From an uncultured Verrucomicrobiota bacterium (GTDB lineage: Bacteria; Verrucomicrobiota; Verrucomicrobiia; Opitutales; Seribacteraceae), in the NCBI GenBank assembly GCA_902569115.1, contig CACFTI010000017.1, positions 1 through 45,940 on the forward strand: DNA of 45,940 nt. The letters run 5' to 3'. Shown piece after piece: positions 41,867 to 45,940 of this stretch (positions within the stretch are counted from its first letter, which is position 1; each line of letters opens with the position of its first letter). A program made the translations under genes and the position numbers. The notes under the pieces are model-generated. The model was not told the origin of the DNA. It worked only from the letters and a program-made list of their open reading frames with translations, and did no database searches.

Positions 41867-41974
41867 TTAGTTTGTTATTGGCCAGTATATCCCGTCCATG
41901 TCTCGCACGCTGAGGGAGTTGATGTCATATTCAATCAATTTTGCGACGACCAAAATGATGGTTATTGGGTCCAT
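41867..41974 (-). CDS. Possible 35-residue small ORF after the sulfatase gene
   Basis: An ATG at 41974 opens a 35-residue frame (begins MDPITIILVVAKLIEYD, ends DGIYWPITN) ending 5 nt before the acyltransferase start. It is in the same frame as the sulfatase ahead, whose stop lies two codons before this ATG, so it could be a read-through tail or the remnant of one. Composition looks protein-like, but a frame this short can arise by chance. No ribosome-binding site is visible. Confidence 0.25.
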   Translation of the reverse strand: MDPITIILVVAKLIEYDINSLSVRDMDGIYWPITN

Positions 41975-41980
41975 GTAAAC

Positions 41981-43426
41981 TTACAGCCTTTTGGGATTAA
42001 AGGGTGTTTTGGGAGTTTGGCCGCTTGCTTTTTTTACGAGCATTTTTCTTAGTGATTTCATTACCGCATGGTTTTCTTTGGTTGCATTCTCGGCAAGGTT
42101 ATTAAATTCCATCGGATCAGCATAATGATCATAGAGCTCGACTCCGTTCTTTCCTTCCGCCCAGTCGGAATAACGCCATCTTTCCGTCCTTATGCTTCGC
42201 CCCATGACTGGATCTTTTAGCCGGTCATCTGCAGGGCGTAAGACCTGGGTAATTGCGGTTCCATTCCATTGGGTGAGTGGGTCATCCAAAAGCCTCTTAA
42301 GAGAGCGTCCTTCGACTTGTTTTGGAGTTGGTAGTCCGGCCAGTTCGGTGAGGGTGGGGTAGATGTCAATGAATTCGACAATGCGACGACATGCCTGCCC
42401 ATTTCCTTTTGACATCGGATTGCGGATGATCAGGGGAGCTCTTGCACCCTGTTCAAAGAGTGTCCGTTTTTGCCAGATACCATTATGTTCGCCTAGGTGG
42501 TAGCCATGATCACTCCAAAAAACTACGATTGTATTTTTTGTCAGGCCGAGACGGTCTAAGGCATCGAGCATTCTTCCAACCTGGGCGTCGATAAACGACA
42601 CGCACGCATAATAAGCCTGCATTGCCTTGCGGCAGGTCAATTCATCCAGTCCATAATGGGGAATGGGACAGTTATGAGCGAAGGCAGCGGTGGGAATATC
42701 TTCACGGTCATCGCTCGGGGCGAAGGGTAAACGCATTTCCTCCAACGGATACATGTCGAAGTATTTTTTGGGTGCAACGAAGGGTGTGTGTGGGCGGAAG
42801 AAACCGGCTGCAATAAAGAAAGGGTCTTTTTTGTGCTCCTCCATCAGTCTGATTGCTTCCGTCGCAATCATTCCGTCGGTTTGTTCTTCGTCTTTACCAT
42901 CTGCCGCCAACCAGCTAAGGGCAGCACTAATCTTTCGGTGTGGTTCCGCATTGAAAACAAGATGTTCATCGGTTTTGTCACGACCTATGGGATTCACGGT
43001 TTTTTGCCAGGACGGGGGATCATCAAACCCATCGGTTCCAATCGATGCCGGCACATTGTAGTGATAAATTTTTCCGACTCGCCCGGCCCACCATCCATGC
43101 TTCATGAATTGTTGAGAAAGCGTGACTGCATCAGGTACTTCATCCCGAAAATGTCGGTCCAAGTCATAGACCTTGATCGTATCTGGACGGAGTCCGGTCA
43201 TCACGGATGCCCGGGTCGGGTTGCACAGGGGGAGCTGATTATACGCGTTTAGGAAACAGGTGCCGGTGGCTGCGAGACGATCCAAATGGGGTGTCTTTGC
43301 AATGGGATCTCCAAAGCAACCGAGTGCACAGGACAGATCATCGGCTGCAATAAAGAGGATGTTTGGTTTTGTATCTGCAGTAAGCAGGTGACTGATCAGA
43401 AATAAAAGAAAAAAGGAATGTTTCAT
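41981..43426 (-). CDS. Secreted iduronate-2-sulfatase-like sulfatase, CNPTR motif
   Basis: 481 residues with a signal peptide (about 1-17). [19 protein letters not shown] holds the metal Asp pair; C-N-P-T-R (68-72) in [19 protein letters not shown] is canonical. [15 protein letters not shown], the 'R(P)[14 protein letters not shown]' loop, [19 protein letters not shown] and [30 protein letters not shown] are typical of the iduronate-2-sulfatase-like group, common among marine PVC bacteria and not proof of heparan use. It starts 9 nt after the 689-residue sulfatase gene, so the two form an operon. Confidence 0.92.
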   Translation of the reverse strand: MKHSFFLLFLISHLLTADTKPNILFIAADDLSCALGCFGDPIAKTPHLDRLAATGTCFLNAYNQLPLCNPTRASVMTGLRPDTIKVYDLDRHFRDEVPDAVTLSQQFMKHGWWAGRVGKIYHYNVPASIGTDGFDDPPSWQKTVNPIGRDKTDEHLVFNAEPHRKISAALSWLAADGKDEEQTDGMIATEAIRLMEEHKKDPFFIAAGFFRPHTPFVAPKKYFDMYPLEEMRLPFAPSDDREDIPTAAFAHNCPIPHYGLDELTCRKAMQAYYACVSFIDAQVGRMLDALDRLGLTKNTIVVFWSDHGYHLGEHNGIWQKRTLFEQGARAPLIIRNPMSKGNGQACRRIVEFIDIYPTLTELAGLPTPKQVEGRSLKRLLDDPLTQWNGTAITQVLRPADDRLKDPVMGRSIRTERWRYSDWAEGKNGVELYDHYADPMEFNNLAENATKENHAVMKSLRKMLVKKASGQTPKTPFNPKRL

Positions 43427-43435
43427 TTTTAATGG

Positions 43436-45505
43436 TTAAAAAGGTCGGACGGTGAGGGATTGTAATTTCCAGCTACCCGGAGCTTCGACACCCCAGTGAG
43501 GGCTTGGATCAAGAATGAGCATTTCCCCTTTTTTTAGAATGCCAAGATCGCTTATGATTCCCTGCTGGTCTTTTGCGTCGTTATCGGCATCCGTGCAATA
43601 AATCGCAAGTGCCGATCGATTTCCCATCCGCAGAGAGCCTCCGCATGAACCTTCCTTACCGGCGGTTATGCCAATAGATTCGATAAGCACATCCGATTCA
43701 AAACGAATGGCAAAAGCCTCTCCCGGCTCCACTCTTTGGGATTTTTGACCCTTTATTCCCAGCCCCTGTTCATCACGCACGCCATCCCCTCCCTTTACAG
43801 ATACAAAAAATGTCAGGGGGGAAGGTACCGGTAACGGATTTCTCCAATCAAACTCGAACCGTTTTTTCGGTGTAATGGAAATGAAACGATGACCACCTGC
43901 ATTTCGGTGAAGCCGGGCGGTGGAAACTAATTCTTGGGTCAGGGGCTTTAATCCCTCTTCGGCGATACGATTCTTGGATTCCATAGGATCTGACGATAAT
44001 TCAAAAAGTTCAGTGGGGTTAGCTTTACCGTAGCGCAAAAGAGAATCATCAAAAAAGATCTTCCATTTACCTTTGATAGGTTTTCCCTCAACGATCGGGT
44101 TGTCGATCCGCATAGCACAGGCAGCTCCGTTTTCCGCTTCCTTATGATCGTTGTAGAACATGGGGCGGTTGGGTAATGTTTTCCCTTCCCAAGCCGGAAG
44201 GATATTGTAACCGTCTTCCGCACCCTTTTTGCCTTCCCGTAGATTGGGAAGAGGTTTTCCCAGGATCTTGGAGAAGGTGCTATACAGATCCTGTAATCCG
44301 ACCAGTTCAGAACTTTTCTCTCCAGGACTTTCTGCATCTCCGTTTCCTATTTCTCCTTCGGGCCAGGATACGATAAAGGGAACCCGGTGCCCGCCTTCAT
44401 AACAACTTCCTTTATTGCTTCGAAAAGGACCAGTGGCCGTTTTTGCGGTTACTTCCGCACCATTATCTGAGGTAAAAATGACAATGGTGTTTTCAATAAG
44501 TTTCCGGCTGGGTCGTCTTGGATCCTTGGTTTCTTCGAGAAAATCCAGCAGTCTTCCCAATGCTACATCGTTTTCATAAATATAATCGAGGCGTAGGGAT
44601 GCAGGGTCGCCCGAAACCATCCTGCCGGCTCCCTTAATTTTCTTCCCACCAATTTCCATGTCCACCGTGTAAGGGCCGTGGTTGGAATTACTCGGGTAGT
44701 ACAGGAAGAACGGGTCAAAAGAGGTTTCACGGTTTCGTAAATGCTGAGTAAGGAATTCCATCGCATGGTCGGAATGGCGACTACCCAAAGAGTGAAGGTC
44801 ATAGGCTAAATCTCCTAAGTTAGCCAGTTGCTTGCCATTGCCTGTGGCTCCAATGATGCGACGATTATGTATATGTCCGGGACCAATTGTCTGAGTGGGA
44901 GTGTTGCGCTTCCCTTTATTATTTTTTCCTGTTTTCGGTCCGGTTGTGCCAGCATCGGGGCCGGATGTCCCGTGCGAGCGCGAGGTAAAGCGGGCATAAT
45001 CAAAGCCATGGTCACAGGGGCCGTCAAAAACATCCTTGGTCAGGTCAGCATCTGCCCAGCCTGCAGCCGGTTTTCCATCGGACCGGGTATAGCGGAGCCC
45101 AAGGTGCCATTTGCCCACCATCGCAGTCGCATAACCGCAGGATCGAAAGAGAGTGGCGAGGGTAGGGCGGTCCTCCTCAATGAGCGGATCGCCCTGAACC
45201 CCAAACAGTACCCAGTGTTTCATCCGGGCACGCCAGGGGTACCTCCCGGTAAGTAATCCGTAACGTGTTGGGGTGCATCGGGAAGAGGGGGTGTGGGCAT
45301 CGGTGAAAAGCATTCCCATGTTTGCCAGCTTTTGCATGGCCGGTGTATGTATCTGTTGGGCGTCAGAATTTCCGGTGAAAAATTGATAAGCAGAACTATC
45401 TCCCACACCCATATCATCTGCCATGAATAGGACTACATTTGGCCGGTCTGAAATTTGAGAATAGGCGATGACAGGTAAAAGAAATAGAAACGCAATGTAT
45501 TTCAT
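43436..45505 (-). CDS. Secreted long arylsulfatase with linker insert and C-terminal beta domain
   Basis: 689 residues with a signal peptide (about 1-18). VVLFMADDMGVGDSSAY gives the metal Asp pair; C-T-P-T-R (77-81) in SSRCTPTRYGLLTGRYPWR is canonical. GKWHLGLRYTRSDG and IFTSDNGAEV follow. A Gly/Asn/Lys/Thr-rich insert (about 180-225, GTTGPKTGKNNKGKRNTPT) has the look of a flexible loop over the active-site region. After the usual end of the fold (about 555) come some 130 residues, beta-rich with GGSLRMGNRSALAIYCTDADND, likely a carbohydrate-binding-type domain. Closely related to the sulfatase at 9999-11531. Its start has AGGA about 10 nt upstream. Confidence 0.9.
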   Translation of the reverse strand: MKYIAFLFLLPVIAYSQISDRPNVVLFMADDMGVGDSSAYQFFTGNSDAQQIHTPAMQKLANMGMLFTDAHTPSSRCTPTRYGLLTGRYPWRARMKHWVLFGVQGDPLIEEDRPTLATLFRSCGYATAMVGKWHLGLRYTRSDGKPAAGWADADLTKDVFDGPCDHGFDYARFTSRSHGTSGPDAGTTGPKTGKNNKGKRNTPTQTIGPGHIHNRRIIGATGNGKQLANLGDLAYDLHSLGSRHSDHAMEFLTQHLRNRETSFDPFFLYYPSNSNHGPYTVDMEIGGKKIKGAGRMVSGDPASLRLDYIYENDVALGRLLDFLEETKDPRRPSRKLIENTIVIFTSDNGAEVTAKTATGPFRSNKGSCYEGGHRVPFIVSWPEGEIGNGDAESPGEKSSELVGLQDLYSTFSKILGKPLPNLREGKKGAEDGYNILPAWEGKTLPNRPMFYNDHKEAENGAACAMRIDNPIVEGKPIKGKWKIFFDDSLLRYGKANPTELFELSSDPMESKNRIAEEGLKPLTQELVSTARLHRNAGGHRFISITPKKRFEFDWRNPLPVPSPLTFFVSVKGGDGVRDEQGLGIKGQKSQRVEPGEAFAIRFESDVLIESIGITAGKEGSCGGSLRMGNRSALAIYCTDADNDAKDQQGIISDLGILKKGEMLILDPSPHWGVEAPGSWKLQSLTVRPF

Positions 45506-45591
45506 TCGTGGAATCCTACTTGGGCAGACAGATTCCTTGCAAGTCGATTGGTTCTCCGGTTGTCAAAAAACGGAACCCAAGAAATAATCTT

Positions 45592-45940
45592 TTAAAAATT
45601 GATTTCCAAAGTGGGGCCGGACGCTTCCGGATGAGAGTCGCTGGCAAAGGCGTGGACCATCCCGCTTCCGCGAATTTCAGTAGTTTGTCGGGTAACAATA
45701 AAAGTATATTCACTGGTATTATTTTCCTTCAGGAAATTTGTTAGTTCCTGACTCTCAATTAGGACTGATCCGCGCTCCTGACTCCGCGGAATTTCAAAGT
45801 TACCAATCAAAGTGGCCGCTTCGATAGAAGGGGCCTCTTCCCATTTCAGGTCAAGCCACGATTCGATTTCACTAAAACCGGCAATGGCATAGACTTGAAA
45901 TTGGTTAACCTTGGGCAGGTATACTCGGTACCCCAATCCG
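45592..45940 (-). CDS. C-terminal part of a DNRLRE-type (CBM96-like) protein, cut by the window edge
   Basis: At least 115 residues are visible and the frame remains open to the end of the window, so the true start lies beyond it; the TTG at 45936 is unlikely to be the start. Strings such as YRVYLPKVNQFQVYAI, SWLDLKWEEAPSIE and FEIPRSQERGSVLIESQELTNFLKENNTSEYTFIVTR followed by HAFASDSHPEASGPTLEI match the DNRLRE/CBM96 beta-jelly-roll, which ends in a strand 'S.e...P.L.v'. These modules bind alginate-like or other algal polysaccharides in some proteins. It is 86 nt upstream of the sulfatase pair and on the same strand. Confidence 0.65.
   Translation of the reverse strand, partial: GLGYRVYLPKVNQFQVYAIAGFSEIESWLDLKWEEAPSIEAATLIGNFEIPRSQERGSVLIESQELTNFLKENNTSEYTFIVTRQTTEIRGSGMVHAFASDSHPEASGPTLEINF

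Noticed and set aside
41981..43426. Heparan sulfate as the substrate, from the iduronate-2-sulfatase-like and SGSH-like calls
   Set aside because: These sub-types are widespread in marine bacteria acting on other sulfated glycans, and no heparinase or glucuronidase gene is in the window.
45561..45566. A perfect minus-strand TTGACA upstream of the 689-residue sulfatase gene
   Set aside because: No acceptable -10 box lies 16-18 bp downstream (the hexamer there reads CTTGCA), so I do not call a promoter.
1..45940. tRNA, rRNA, CRISPR array, insertion sequence or phage genes
   Set aside because: No spaced direct repeats, transposase motifs, terminal inverted repeats or conserved RNA sequence were recognised, and gaps between genes are too short for most of these.

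Overview
This window looks like a chromosomal segment from a free-living, probably marine, member of the Planctomycetota-Verrucomicrobiota (PVC) superphylum. The grounds are family content: eleven formylglycine-type sulfatases, paired DUF1549/DUF1553 + DUF1501 and DUF1592 + DUF1552 secreted proteins with CxxCH haem motifs, a beta-propeller/HEAT/cytochrome 'PVC haem-binding' protein, DUF1080 lectin-like proteins and a CIA30-family secreted protein. I lean to Verrucomicrobiota over Planctomycetota, but no marker gene settles it. Most starts lack a clear Shine-Dalgarno sequence. No rRNA, tRNA, CRISPR array, transposase or phage gene was seen, and no gene-free stretch exceeds 300 bases; the longest is about 200 bases at 32306-32509.

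Layout. (1) 4-2252, minus: two secreted beta-propeller proteins. (2) 2387-3675, plus: a Phd/YefM-PIN toxin-antitoxin pair with repeated operator-like sites, then a CIA30-type protein that converges with the next operon with overlapping stop codons. (3) 3672-17691, minus: a tight nine-gene operon (gaps 9-45 nt) of six sulfatases, a GH43/GH117-like five-bladed propeller protein, a DUF1080 protein and an unrecognised 861-residue duplicated protein. (4) 17798-18476: a membrane protein gene that looks like its own unit, with a hairpin after it and a palindrome before it. (5) 18557-28434, minus: a GntR/FCD regulator gene followed directly by a PSD1-type cytochrome protein, a DUF1501 protein, a tiny membrane protein and three sulfatases. 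(6) 28521-32305, minus: a PVC haem-binding protein and a secreted putative gluzincin protease with a C-terminal VHL-beta-like domain. (7) 32510-34326, plus: a small secreted protein and a membrane-anchored helical-repeat protein. (8) 34331-38930, minus: DUF1592 (with PA14) - DUF1552 - DUF1080 - Cys-rich lipoprotein operon. (9) 39020-41861, minus: TPMT-like methyltransferase, DUF2238 membrane protein and an acyltransferase-3 protein with ankyrin repeats inserted in its membrane domain. (10) 41867-45940, minus: two more sulfatases and the C-terminus of a DNRLRE-type protein that runs off the window.

How it may work together (inference): regions 3 and 5, with 10, form a polysaccharide-desulfation locus. 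Periplasmic or secreted sulfatases of several sub-types would strip a heavily sulfated glycan, with the GH43/117-like protein and DUF1080 proteins handling sugars. The GntR regulator has a well-formed sigma70-like promoter whose -35 box lies inside a perfect 14-bp palindrome, a strong candidate autoregulatory switch. All eleven sulfatases have the cysteine form of the active-site motif and so need a formylglycine-generating enzyme, which is not in the window. The most unusual single proteins are the ankyrin-in-acyltransferase fusion and the protease/VHL-beta fusion.
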